Shown here piece after piece: positions 15,930 through 21,725 of a stretch of DNA of 21,725 nucleotides. The stretch is from NCBI GenBank assembly GCA_023488945.1, contig JAMDBZ010000077.1:1-21725 (forward strand). Direction: 5' to 3'. Both the position numbers and the translations under genes were made by a program. Source of the DNA: Deltaproteobacteria bacterium (GTDB lineage Bacteria > Desulfobacterota_E > Deferrimicrobia > Deferrimicrobiales > Deferrimicrobiaceae). A model generated the notes under the pieces. That model did no database searches. It saw only the letters and a list, made by a program, of their open reading frames with translations, and was not told the DNA's origin. How positions within the stretch are numbered: position 1 is the stretch's first letter; each line of letters starts with the position of its first letter.

Positions 15930-16029
15930 TGCGGTTTTCCTTTCGGAGGAGATCGGTTCATTTTAGCCTCTGCCGGAAATGTTCGGCACACCGAAACTTC
16001 CGAAATCTCCGGACATCGAAGATAAACAT

Positions 16030-16048
16030 GGCGGCGCATCGCGCCGCC
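16030..16048 (+). other. GC-rich hairpin in the leader of the small secreted protein
   Basis: GGCGGCGC (16030-16037) pairs perfectly with GCGCCGCC (16041-16048) with a three-base loop. It ends about 12 bases before the strong ribosome site AAGGAGGTG of the gene at 16075. A second small stem (TTCGG 15982-15986 with CCGAA 15991-15995) lies further upstream. The position is suitable for controlling translation or mRNA stability; no known riboswitch is recognised. Confidence 0.35.
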
Positions 16049-16074
16049 GGAACCGTCTGAAGGAGGTGCTGAGC

Positions 16075-16371
16075 ATGAAGCGGCATTCCTTGTTGGTGCT
16101 GTTGATCGCAGGTGTCTTCGTCGTCGCGACGGCCGGCTTTGTTCTGGCGGATGAGACGGGCTGGAAGTCCGGCGTGTCCGGCACGGAGGAGATGAGCGCT
16201 CCCGCCCCGCCGTCCTCGAATTACGAGGGGCCCGTCGAGACGGGGAGCGTGGCGGAGCCTCCGGGCGAGAGCGCCGAGTGGCGCGGAGAGAGCCCCTCCT
16301 CCCCGGGGTACGCGCCCGTCCTGAGATCCGGCGGAGTCAAGTTCCGGGAGGGAATTGATACGGGTCCCTGA
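16075..16371 (+). CDS. small secreted protein of unknown function
   Basis: This is a 98-aa protein. The ATG at 16075 is chosen over an upstream in-frame ATG at 15979 because it follows a near-perfect ribosome site (AAGGAGGTG) and begins a signal peptide (MKRHSLLVLLIAGVFVVATA, cleavage near FVLA-DE). The mature part is about 75 residues, acidic and rich in Ser, Pro and Gly, with no cysteines, haem motif or recognisable domain, and is probably disordered. It stands alone: its own leader precedes it and an intrinsic terminator follows 26 bases after the stop. I do not recognise a family. Confidence 0.7.
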   Translation: MKRHSLLVLLIAGVFVVATAGFVLADETGWKSGVSGTEEMSAPAPPSSNYEGPVETGSVAEPPGESAEWRGESPSSPGYAPVLRSGGVKFREGIDTGP

Positions 16372-16397
16372 AGCCGCGCAACGGTTTCGGGTCGGAT

Positions 16398-16435
16398 GAC
16401 CGGCGGGGAACGCGTTTCCTTGCCGGTCTTTTTTT
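16398..16435 (+). terminator. intrinsic terminator of the small secreted protein gene
   Basis: GACCGGC (16398-16404) pairs perfectly with GCCGGTC (16422-16428). The stem continues inward through GGGGAA and TTTCCTT, with one unpaired base, to a CGCG loop. Seven T residues follow at 16429-16435. This is the clearest rho-independent terminator in the window. Confidence 0.9.
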
Positions 16436-16527
16436 GGTGCGCCCGGTCGAGAGAAACCCGCGCCCCGCAAAACGGGGATTGCATGGTGTAAAATAGGAGG
16501 GGATTCGGGATCCCGTCGGGAGGCCTC

Positions 16528-17787
16528 ATGCGCCGCCGCGCCGCTCCGCGCGGACACTTCATCGCACTGCGGGGGCTTCTTCCCCTCCTGCTGGCCTGGG
16601 CCGCGTTGTTCCCTCCCCGGCCGGCTCTTGCCCAACGTGGCGGCGACGCCGTCCCGCACGACAGGGCCGCGCACCGATCCGGGCATGGCCTCACTCCCCG
16701 TCCCGGGGAAAACGATCTTCTCGGGAAGACCCTCTTGAGACTCTCCGCCGAGGCGGACCGGGAGTTGACCGGCGGATCGCCCGGCATTTCGTCCGCCGAG
16801 AAAGAGCTGGACCGGTTGTCGGGTCGCGTCCTGGCGGCGACGGGGGGCGACCGGGAGCCTCGCCGGGTCGTGTCGGCGCTCAACAGGGTGCTGTTCGAGG
16901 AGGAGCGGTTCGCCTACGATCCCGTCGCCGGAAACCCGGACAACTTCCTGCTCAACCGGGTCCTCGCGCGGAAGCGGGGGAACTGCCTCGGCCTGACCGG
17001 GGTCTACCTGTGCCTGGCCGAGCGCATGGGCATCCCTCTGCGCGCGGTGTACGTCCCCTCCCACTGCTTCGTCCGGTACGAGGACGCCGCCGCCCGGATC
17101 AACATCGAGCCCGGGGACCGGGGCGGCGAGCGAAGCGACGAACGGTACGCGCGCGAGTTCGGCGTCGGCCGCAACAGGCCGTATCTCGGGACGCTCGGGG
17201 AGGCGGAGTTCCTCGGCGTGTTCCTGAAAAGCCTCGGCGCCGCCTACTCGCGCCGCGGGATGGAGGAAAAGGCGCTGGAGACGTACCGCCGGGCGGCGGA
17301 GGCCTACCCGGGGCTGCCGGATGCTTACTACAATGCCGGTGTCTCGTACCAGAAACTGGGACGGCTGGACGAGGCGATCGTCCAGTACCGCCGTGCCCTG
17401 GCCCTCGACCCGGAGATGGCGCCGGCCCACGACAACCTCGGGGTGGCGCTCGCCGGGATGGGGCGCTACAAGGAGGCGCTCGATGAGGCGCGGAAGGCCG
17501 TGGGTCTGGCCCCCCGGAACGCTCTGTCCCGGGGGAATCTCGCCGCCACGCTGTGCGCCTGCGGCGACATCGAGGGGGGGATCCGGGAATACCGAAAGGT
17601 GCTCGCGCTCGATCCCCGCAACGCGCGGGCGCTCGAAGGGCTGGCGAAGGCGTACTTCTCGCGGGGGATGTACCGGGAGGCAAGCTCCTACTGCGGCCGG
17701 GCGATGGACGCGGGATGCCGCTTCGACGCCGCGATGCTCGGCGCGCTCGAGCCGTACCGCGCCCCCCCGGAATCCACGGGGCCGTGA
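16528..17787 (+). CDS. secreted SirB1/transglutaminase-like protein with TPR repeats
   Basis: This is a 419-aa protein. A twin-Arg-like basic start (MRRRAAPRG) and hydrophobic stretch ending ARPALAQ-type sequence suggest export. Residues about 60-225 match the SirB1/transglutaminase-core-2 fold: LNRVLARKRGNCLGLTGVYL with Cys153, SHCFVRYED with His179, and NIEPGD. These supply the Cys/His/acid arrangement of that family, although enzymatic activity is rarely proven. From about residue 235 to the end there are roughly five tetratricopeptide repeats (for example DAYYNAGVSYQKLGRLDEAI and APAHDNLGVALAGMGRYKEA), a protein-binding scaffold. The ATG follows GGGAGG by five bases. A TGTAAAAT about 40 bases upstream could be a -10 element. 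Partners are unknown; it may work in envelope or complex assembly. Confidence 0.8.
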   Translation: MRRRAAPRGHFIALRGLLPLLLAWAALFPPRPALAQRGGDAVPHDRAAHRSGHGLTPRPGENDLLGKTLLRLSAEADRELTGGSPGISSAEKELDRLSGRVLAATGGDREPRRVVSALNRVLFEEERFAYDPVAGNPDNFLLNRVLARKRGNCLGLTGVYLCLAERMGIPLRAVYVPSHCFVRYEDAAARINIEPGDRGGERSDERYAREFGVGRNRPYLGTLGEAEFLGVFLKSLGAAYSRRGMEEKALETYRRAAEAYPGLPDAYYNAGVSYQKLGRLDEAIVQYRRALALDPEMAPAHDNLGVALAGMGRYKEALDEARKAVGLAPRNALSRGNLAATLCACGDIEGGIREYRKVLALDPRNARALEGLAKAYFSRGMYREASSYCGRAMDAGCRFDAAMLGALEPYRAPPESTGP

Positions 17788-17798
17788 CGGGCGCCCGT
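17787..17798. other. 12-bp palindrome between converging genes
   Basis: ACGGGCGCCCGT is a perfect palindrome overlapping the stop region of the TPR gene. It is formed by two copies of CCGTGACGGG (17782-17791 and 17795-17804). It lies in the 49-base space between the converging TPR and dehydrogenase genes, where a terminator is expected, but there is no loop or T-run. Confidence 0.25.
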
Positions 17799-17836
17799 GA
17801 CGGGACGTCGGGGAGTGCGATTCTTCCGTCCGTCGC

Positions 17837-18706
17837 CTATTTTGCCGTCAGCGCATTCAGGACCGCCGAGACGTCGTGTTCGCCGAATCCCCGTTCCCTC
17901 GCGATCGAGAAGAGCTGGTATGCGGCCGCCGTGACCGGCGTCGGGACGCCGACCTCGTCGCCGGCGAGGACCGCCAGCCGCATGTCCTTGTGCGCGTGCT
18001 TCAGGGGGAAATGCGGGGCGAAGACGCGATCGGCGAGCATGTCCTTCCCCTTGATCCGGATCGCCTGGCACCCTACGACGGAGCTCTGAACGACGTCGAG
18101 GATCTTCTCCGCCGGGATGCCGGCCGCCATCCCGGTCAGCCCCGCCTCCGCGAGGACGCACAAAAGCGTCCCCATCATCTGGTTGATGATGAGTTTCATG
18201 TGGGCGGCTTTGCCGACCTCTCCCATGTAGACCACCTTGTTCCCCATCGCGAGGAGGAGCGGCTCCATCCGCTCCGCCACCTTCGGGTCGCCGCCCGTCA
18301 GGATGACGAGGGTTCCCTCGGTCGCGGGCTTCCGGCTCCCCAGGACGGGCGCCTCGAGGAAGTCGGCGCCGGTCTTCCGGACCATCGCGGCGATCTCCCG
18401 CGAGGAGTCCGGCGAGACCGTGCTCATGTCGACGTACGTCTTTCCCGCCGTGAGGGCCGACAGGACCCCGGCCGTCTCGGCGACGACCTCCCAGACCGCC
18501 GCGGGGTCGGAGAGCATCGTGATGACGATTTCAGACCGTGCAACGAGATCCGCCACGGAAGCGGCGCCCGCGGCCCCGGCTTCGACCAGCGGGGTCATCT
18601 TCTCGCGCGACCGGTTGTAGACCGTCACCTCGTGCCCCTTCGCCAGGATGTTCCGGCACATCGGTTCTCCCATGATCCCGAGCCCGATAAACCCGACTTT
18701 CGCCAT
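17837..18706 (-). CDS. beta-hydroxyacid dehydrogenase, glyoxylate/succinic-semialdehyde reductase type
   Basis: This is a 289-aa soluble enzyme of the 3-hydroxyisobutyrate dehydrogenase superfamily. The ATG at 18706 is set by GGAGGAGG six bases upstream and by the Rossmann fold beginning at once (MAKVGFIGLGIMGEPM). The adjoining NRS (31-33) is of the type that favours NADPH. The substrate loop is DMSTVSP (93-99) and the active-site strand EAPVLGSRKPATEGTL. Catalytic Lys171 lies in GKAAHMKLIINQMMG. The GSRKPA-type loop is characteristic of glyoxylate/succinic semialdehyde reductases, so reduction of glyoxylate or succinic semialdehyde is the best guess; tartronate semialdehyde is an alternative. 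It is divergent from the Crp/Fnr regulator with 64 bases between them. Confidence 0.88.
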   Translation of the reverse strand: MAKVGFIGLGIMGEPMCRNILAKGHEVTVYNRSREKMTPLVEAGAAGAASVADLVARSEIVITMLSDPAAVWEVVAETAGVLSALTAGKTYVDMSTVSPDSSREIAAMVRKTGADFLEAPVLGSRKPATEGTLVILTGGDPKVAERMEPLLLAMGNKVVYMGEVGKAAHMKLIINQMMGTLLCVLAEAGLTGMAAGIPAEKILDVVQSSVVGCQAIRIKGKDMLADRVFAPHFPLKHAHKDMRLAVLAGDEVGVPTPVTAAAYQLFSIARERGFGEHDVSAVLNALTAK

Positions 18707-18735
18707 GTCAACCCTCCTCCCTCGGGAATGCCGCC

Positions 18736-18764
18736 TTGACCCCTGTCCGGATGCGGGAAAGAAT
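18736..18764 (+). promoter_or_regulatory. candidate promoter of the Crp/Fnr gene, possibly leaderless
   Basis: TTGACC (18736-18741) is separated by 17 bases from AAGAAT (18759-18764), a -35/-10 pair matching five and four of six consensus positions respectively. A start site about seven bases after the -10 would fall on the ATG at 18771, so the transcript would have almost no leader. This agrees with the weak ribosome site there. Confidence 0.4.
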
Positions 18765-18770
18765 AAGCCC

Positions 18771-19460
18771 ATGATACAACCGCTCGCCGAGGCGCTCCAC
18801 AAAACCCCGCTCTTCGGAAACCTCTCTCCCGAGGAGCTCAAGCGGGTCTCCGCGATCGCATCCCCGCGGCATTACGCGAGGAGGGAGACGGTCTTCCAGG
18901 AGGGGGACCGGGCGGACGGCTTCTACGTGGTGATCTCGGGACGGGTCAAGGTCTTCAAGCTGTCCGCGGACGGGAAGGAGCAGATCCTCCATCTCATCGG
19001 GCCCGGCCAATCGTTCGCCGAGGCGACCATCTTCGAGGGCGGGGTCTTCCCCGCGCATGCGGAGTCGCTCGCGGACAGCGACCTCGTCTTCCTCCCGAAG
19101 CGCCCGTTCACCGAGTTCCTGGAAAAAAATCCGAAGGTCGCCATCCGGATGCTGGCGTCGCTCTCCAGGTGGCTCAAGCGGATGATCGACCTCGTGGACA
19201 GCATCGCGCTGCGCGACGTGGAGACGCGGCTGGTCGGGTTCATCCAGGAGGACTTGTCGGGACAGGGGATTCCCCCGAGAGACGGGCTCGTCTACGAGCT
19301 CTCCGTGAGCAAGAACGTTCTGGCGGCCCGGCTCGGCACCGTCCCCGAGACCTTCTCGAGGACCTTGAAGAAGCTGCAGGAGGAGGGGAAGATCCGGGTC
19401 CGGGGCCGGCAGATCCGGATCCTCAAGTCGGACGCCCTGTTCGAGCCGTTGACCCGTTGA
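18771..19460 (+). CDS. Crp/Fnr-family transcriptional regulator
   Basis: This is a 229-aa protein. The N-terminal two thirds is a cyclic-nucleotide-binding-type beta-barrel (FQEGDRADGFYVVISGRVKV, LHLIGPGQSFAEATIFEGG). A long dimer helix follows (LASLSRWLKRMIDLVDSIAL), then a C-terminal winged helix-turn-helix with recognition segment KNVLAARLGTVPETFSRTLK. There are no cysteines, so it is not an oxygen-sensing Fe-S FNR; a DNR/NnrR-like (haem/NO) or cAMP-independent regulator is more likely. The ATG at 18771 is chosen because upstream codons overlap the divergent gene. An FNR-like palindrome 22 bases after its stop, in front of the octahaem cytochrome gene, is a probable target. The effector is unknown. 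Confidence 0.88.
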   Translation: MIQPLAEALHKTPLFGNLSPEELKRVSAIASPRHYARRETVFQEGDRADGFYVVISGRVKVFKLSADGKEQILHLIGPGQSFAEATIFEGGVFPAHAESLADSDLVFLPKRPFTEFLEKNPKVAIRMLASLSRWLKRMIDLVDSIALRDVETRLVGFIQEDLSGQGIPPRDGLVYELSVSKNVLAARLGTVPETFSRTLKKLQEEGKIRVRGRQIRILKSDALFEPLTR

Positions 19461-19482
19461 GGGGAGGGTTCGCCCCCGGTCG

Positions 19483-19496
19483 TTGACCCACGTCAA
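19483..19496. promoter_or_regulatory. FNR/DNR-like operator before the octahaem cytochrome gene
   Basis: TTGACCCACGTCAA is a perfect palindrome TTGAC-N4-GTCAA, one base per half-site away from the FNR/DNR consensus TTGAT-N4-ATCAA. It lies 87 bases upstream of the octahaem cytochrome start and directly after a Crp/Fnr gene, a suitable place for activation by that protein. A half-site-like GTTGACC also occurs near 19449. Confidence 0.65.
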
Positions 19497-19582
19497 TTCC
19501 GGAGCGATTTTTTCGGGGTATGTTTCCGTTGGCGGCAGGCGGCGGCACCCCCCTGTCCCAACATCCAGACCGGAGGAGGGCC

Positions 19583-20899
19583 ATGGTGAAGAGAGGAATC
19601 GTGACGGCGGCACTGGCGATCCTGATGCTCTACGGAGGGGCGGCGACGGCGGCGGCCGTGAAGAAGGAGGTCGCGGTCCCCGAGGCGAGCCGCGTCTGCG
19701 TGGATTGCCACGTCAAGGAGAAGGTGGCGGCGACGGCGATCGAGGAGTGGAAGCACAGCACCCATGCGAAGGAGGGGGTCGGCTGCATCGATTGCCACGA
19801 GGCGAAAAAGGGCGAGCCTGACGCGTTCGAACATTATGGAAATCTGATCGCGACGATCGTCACCCCCAACGACTGCGCGAAGTGCCACGAGAAGGAGTCG
19901 AAGGAGTTCCAGGCGAGCCACCACGCCAAGGCGGGCGAGATCCTGGGCAGCCTCGACAACTTCCTGGGGGAGGTGGTCGAGGGACCCCCTGCGGCGATCT
20001 CGGGATGCAAGCAGTGCCACGGCGGCGCGGTCAGGGTGCTCCCCGGCGGCAGGATCGACCCGACCACCTGGCCGAACACCGGGATCGGCCGGCTCAACCC
20101 CGACGGGTCGCGCGGGGCCTGTTCGGCGTGCCATTCCCGGCACCTCTTCAGCGCGAAGGTGGCGCGCTCCCCCGAGTCATGCGGGAAGTGCCACCTGGGG
20201 CCGGACCACCCGCAGAAGGAGATCTACGACGAGTCGAAGCACGGGATCGCCTTCTACGCGAACCGGGACCGGATGAACCTGGATTCCCGGAGCTGGGTCC
20301 TCGGGCGGGATTACACCGCCGCGCCCACCTGCGCGACATGCCACGTGAGCGCGACGCCCGACCTCCCGGTGACCCACGACCCGGGCGAGCGGATCTCCTG
20401 GACGCTGCGGCCCGCGGTGTCCAAGAAGCTCGATAACTGGGAGAAGCGCCGCGACACGATGAAGAAGGTCTGCGTCAACTGCCACAACCCGAAGTTCACG
20501 AACGCCTTCTTCACGCAGTACGACATCACCGTGGATCTCTACAACGAGAAGTTCGCGAAGCCGGCCGGCGAGCTGATGAAGAAGCTCTACGACGCGGGCA
20601 AGCTCACGCCGACCCAGTTCGACGAGAAGATCGAGTGGACCTACTTCCTCCTGTGGCACCACGAGGGGCGGCGGGCCCGCCACGGCGCCTCGATGATGGC
20701 GCCGGACTACACCCAGTGGCACGGCTTCTTCGAGGTCGCGCAGCGCTTCTACATGGAGCTGCTCCCCGAGGCCGAGGCGCTGCTCCCCGGCTCGACTCGG
20801 TTCATCCTCGCGAAGGACGAACACAAGTGGATGAAGGGGATCAGCAAGGAGGAGCGGGAGAAGATCCGGAAATTCTACCAGGAGCGGTACGGGAAGTAG
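19583..20899 (+). CDS. haoA: octahaem hydroxylamine-oxidoreductase-like cytochrome c
   Basis: This is a 438-aa protein. The ATG at 19583 follows GGAGGAGGG and starts a signal peptide (MVKRGIVTAALAILMLYGG, ending ATAAA). Eight CxxCH haem motifs are present, starting at Cys39, 68, 98, 142, 180, 200, 250 and 297. A cysteine-free C-terminal part of about 140 residues includes MMAPDYTQWHGFFEVAQRFY. The eight-haem count, spacing and C-terminal helices fit the Hao family. It acts in the periplasm. Non-nitrifier relatives are thought to reduce nitrite or hydroxylamine to ammonium rather than oxidise hydroxylamine; they lack the tyrosine cross-linked to the catalytic haem, which I cannot verify here. 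No NapC/NrfH-type partner (haoC) is visible next to it. The FNR-like box upstream suggests anaerobic or NO control. The symbol is by family resemblance only. Confidence 0.85.
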   Translation: MVKRGIVTAALAILMLYGGAATAAAVKKEVAVPEASRVCVDCHVKEKVAATAIEEWKHSTHAKEGVGCIDCHEAKKGEPDAFEHYGNLIATIVTPNDCAKCHEKESKEFQASHHAKAGEILGSLDNFLGEVVEGPPAAISGCKQCHGGAVRVLPGGRIDPTTWPNTGIGRLNPDGSRGACSACHSRHLFSAKVARSPESCGKCHLGPDHPQKEIYDESKHGIAFYANRDRMNLDSRSWVLGRDYTAAPTCATCHVSATPDLPVTHDPGERISWTLRPAVSKKLDNWEKRRDTMKKVCVNCHNPKFTNAFFTQYDITVDLYNEKFAKPAGELMKKLYDAGKLTPTQFDEKIEWTYFLLWHHEGRRARHGASMMAPDYTQWHGFFEVAQRFYMELLPEAEALLPGSTRFILAKDEHKWMKGISKEEREKIRKFYQERYGK

Positions 20900-21030
20900 G
20901 CTGTCGCCCCTATGGCCCGCCGCGCGGGGGCCCGCCGGGGCCCCCGCGCGGGTCTGTCCCGGCGGAGCCGCCGGCTGTCGCCCCTATGGGCCCGCGTCAG
21001 GGGCGGATCGGAATCTCCCCGGCGGAGCCG
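20899..21030. repeat. interleaved direct repeats at the 3' end of the kinase gene
   Basis: Unit A, GGCTGTCGCCCCTATGG, occurs at 20899-20915 and 20973-20989. Unit B, CCCGGCGGAGCCG, occurs at 20958-20970 and 21018-21030. Order and orientation (A-B-A-B) imply a duplication. The second A-B copy contains the stop codon (20984-20986) and the last residues of the kinase gene; the first copy lies between that stop and the octahaem cytochrome stop. Confidence 0.75.
20920..20951. terminator. 14-bp perfect hairpin between converging genes
   Basis: CCGCGCGGGGGCCC (20920-20933) pairs perfectly with GGGCCCCCGCGCGG (20938-20951) around a GCCG tetraloop, 21 bases after the octahaem cytochrome stop. Being symmetrical and placed between converging genes, it probably serves as a bidirectional terminator, though no T-run follows on either strand. 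Confidence 0.6.
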
Positions 21031-21725
21031 GACCGCCGAGGACCTCGGCGACGTCCTTGCGGCGGAACGGCTTTTGGAGGAACCGGTCCACGAAGCCATA
21101 GGCCTCCTGCTCACGATCCTCCATCGACCAGCCGCTCATCAACACGATGCGCGTGTCCGGCGAGGCGGCCCTGACGCGCCGGGCCACCTCGAAGCCGTTC
21201 ATCGGGGACATCCCGATGTCCGACAGGACGACCGAATAGCTCCCCTTCCCGAGGGCCTCGAGGGCCTCCGGCCCGCTCCGGCAGGAGGTGACGGAATGTC
21301 CCAGGTGCCGCAGGATCTCTTCCATCGCCTCGAGGACCAGCGGGTCGTCGTCCACCAGCAGGACGTCATGGCGCACCGGCTCACCCCGCGGGGCCGCCTC
21401 CTGGGCGGGCGCGGGCACGGAGGCCGGCGGCTCCAGGGGGATTGAGACGAAGAAGCGGGTTCCGGGCCGGCCGTCGGGGCGGGGGAGGCATCCCGCCGAG
21501 CCGCCGTGCGCCGCCGCGATCTTCCGTACGACCGCCAGGCCGAGGCCGGTTCCGTGCGGCGCCTTGGTCGTGAAGAACGGCTCGAAGATCTTGTCGCGAA
21601 TCGCCTCGGGGACGCCGGATCCTTCGTCCTCCACGAAGAACACGACATTGTCGCCGTCGCGGTCCGCGCCGGCCGAGACCGTGCCGCCGTCGGGCATCGC
21701 GTCCAGGGCGTTGCCGATCATGTTG
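20984..21725 (-). CDS. hybrid sensor histidine kinase with C-terminal receiver domain (partial)
   Basis: The gene enters from the right edge, so the sensor and dimerisation regions are missing. Visible first is the ATPase domain: N-box [15 protein letters not shown]1 box [10 protein letters not shown] box FEPFFTTK and G2 box GTGLGLAVV. After a Pro/Ala linker comes a receiver domain with acidic pocket LLVDDDPLV, phospho-acceptor Asp in [17 protein letters not shown], the Ser of VLMSGWS and the Lys of QKPF. All key residues are present. There is no output domain after the receiver, so signal passes elsewhere or the receiver tunes the kinase. The final residues ([16 protein letters not shown]) are encoded by the repeat region and are probably not part of the fold. 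The stimulus is unknown. Confidence 0.88.
   Translation of the reverse strand, partial: NMIGNALDAMPDGGTVSAGADRDGDNVVFFVEDEGSGVPEAIRDKIFEPFFTTKAPHGTGLGLAVVRKIAAAHGGSAGCLPRPDGRPGTRFFVSIPLEPPASVPAPAQEAAPRGEPVRHDVLLVDDDPLVLEAMEEILRHLGHSVTSCRSGPEALEALGKGSYSVVLSDIGMSPMNGFEVARRVRAASPDTRIVLMSGWSMEDREQEAYGFVDRFLQKPFRRKDVAEVLGGPAPPGRFRSAPDAGP

Noticed and set aside
19461..19478. GGGG...CCCC stem after the Crp/Fnr gene as a terminator
   Set aside because: Only four pairs and no T-run; too weak to call.
1..21725. CRISPR arrays, tRNA or rRNA genes, insertion sequences, toxin-antitoxin pairs
   Set aside because: No regularly spaced repeats, no tRNA-like cloverleaf, no transposase motif and no paired small toxin genes were seen on either strand.

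Overview
The window is GC-rich, densely coding bacterial DNA. It looks like a Desulfuromonadia/Geobacter-type (former Deltaproteobacteria) organism or close relative. That placement is inferred from the multihaem cytochromes, the small SAP-domain proteins with a four-cysteine tail, and the succinic-semialdehyde/glyoxylate-type reductase; no rRNA or other phylogenetic marker is present. Most of it (1-15.3 kb) is a copper/silver (heavy-metal) resistance island.

Left part (1-7.1 kb, all +): the 3' end of a TolC-like outer-membrane factor, a CusB-like adaptor with two metal-binding modules, a CusA-like RND pump, a periplasmic Met-rich protein, a strong hairpin, a 66-aa SAP/four-Cys protein, and a membrane HD-GYP protein. 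Middle part (7.1-15.3 kb, all +): an AT-rich leader with an inverted repeat, a second, diverged CusB/CusA pair with no TolC of its own, a second SAP/four-Cys protein whose reading frame appears broken or overlapped, and a CopA-type Cu+ P1B-ATPase whose N-terminus carries a YHS domain plus two heavy-metal-binding domains. A Met/His-rich micro-ORF follows. The expected division of labour is that the P-ATPase moves Cu+ from cytosol to periplasm, Met-rich proteins and tails bind it there, and the two RND complexes expel it across the outer membrane, perhaps sharing one TolC.

Right part (15.3-21.7 kb): a c'-type monohaem cytochrome (-), a small secreted protein (+) ending in a good intrinsic terminator, a secreted transglutaminase-like/TPR protein (+), and a beta-hydroxyacid dehydrogenase (-). 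The dehydrogenase is divergent from a Crp/Fnr-family regulator (+). The regulator is followed by an FNR/DNR-like palindrome and an octahaem hydroxylamine-oxidoreductase-like cytochrome (+), which suggests a nitrogen-oxide-responsive module. The window closes with a truncated histidine kinase/receiver hybrid (-), separated from the cytochrome by a 14-bp perfect hairpin and interleaved direct repeats.

The least explained features are the SAP/four-Cys proteins that recur behind both RND cassettes, the frame conflict in the second copy, the Met/His micro-ORF, and the duplicated 3' end of the kinase gene. All functional assignments come from motif reading; no database search was run.
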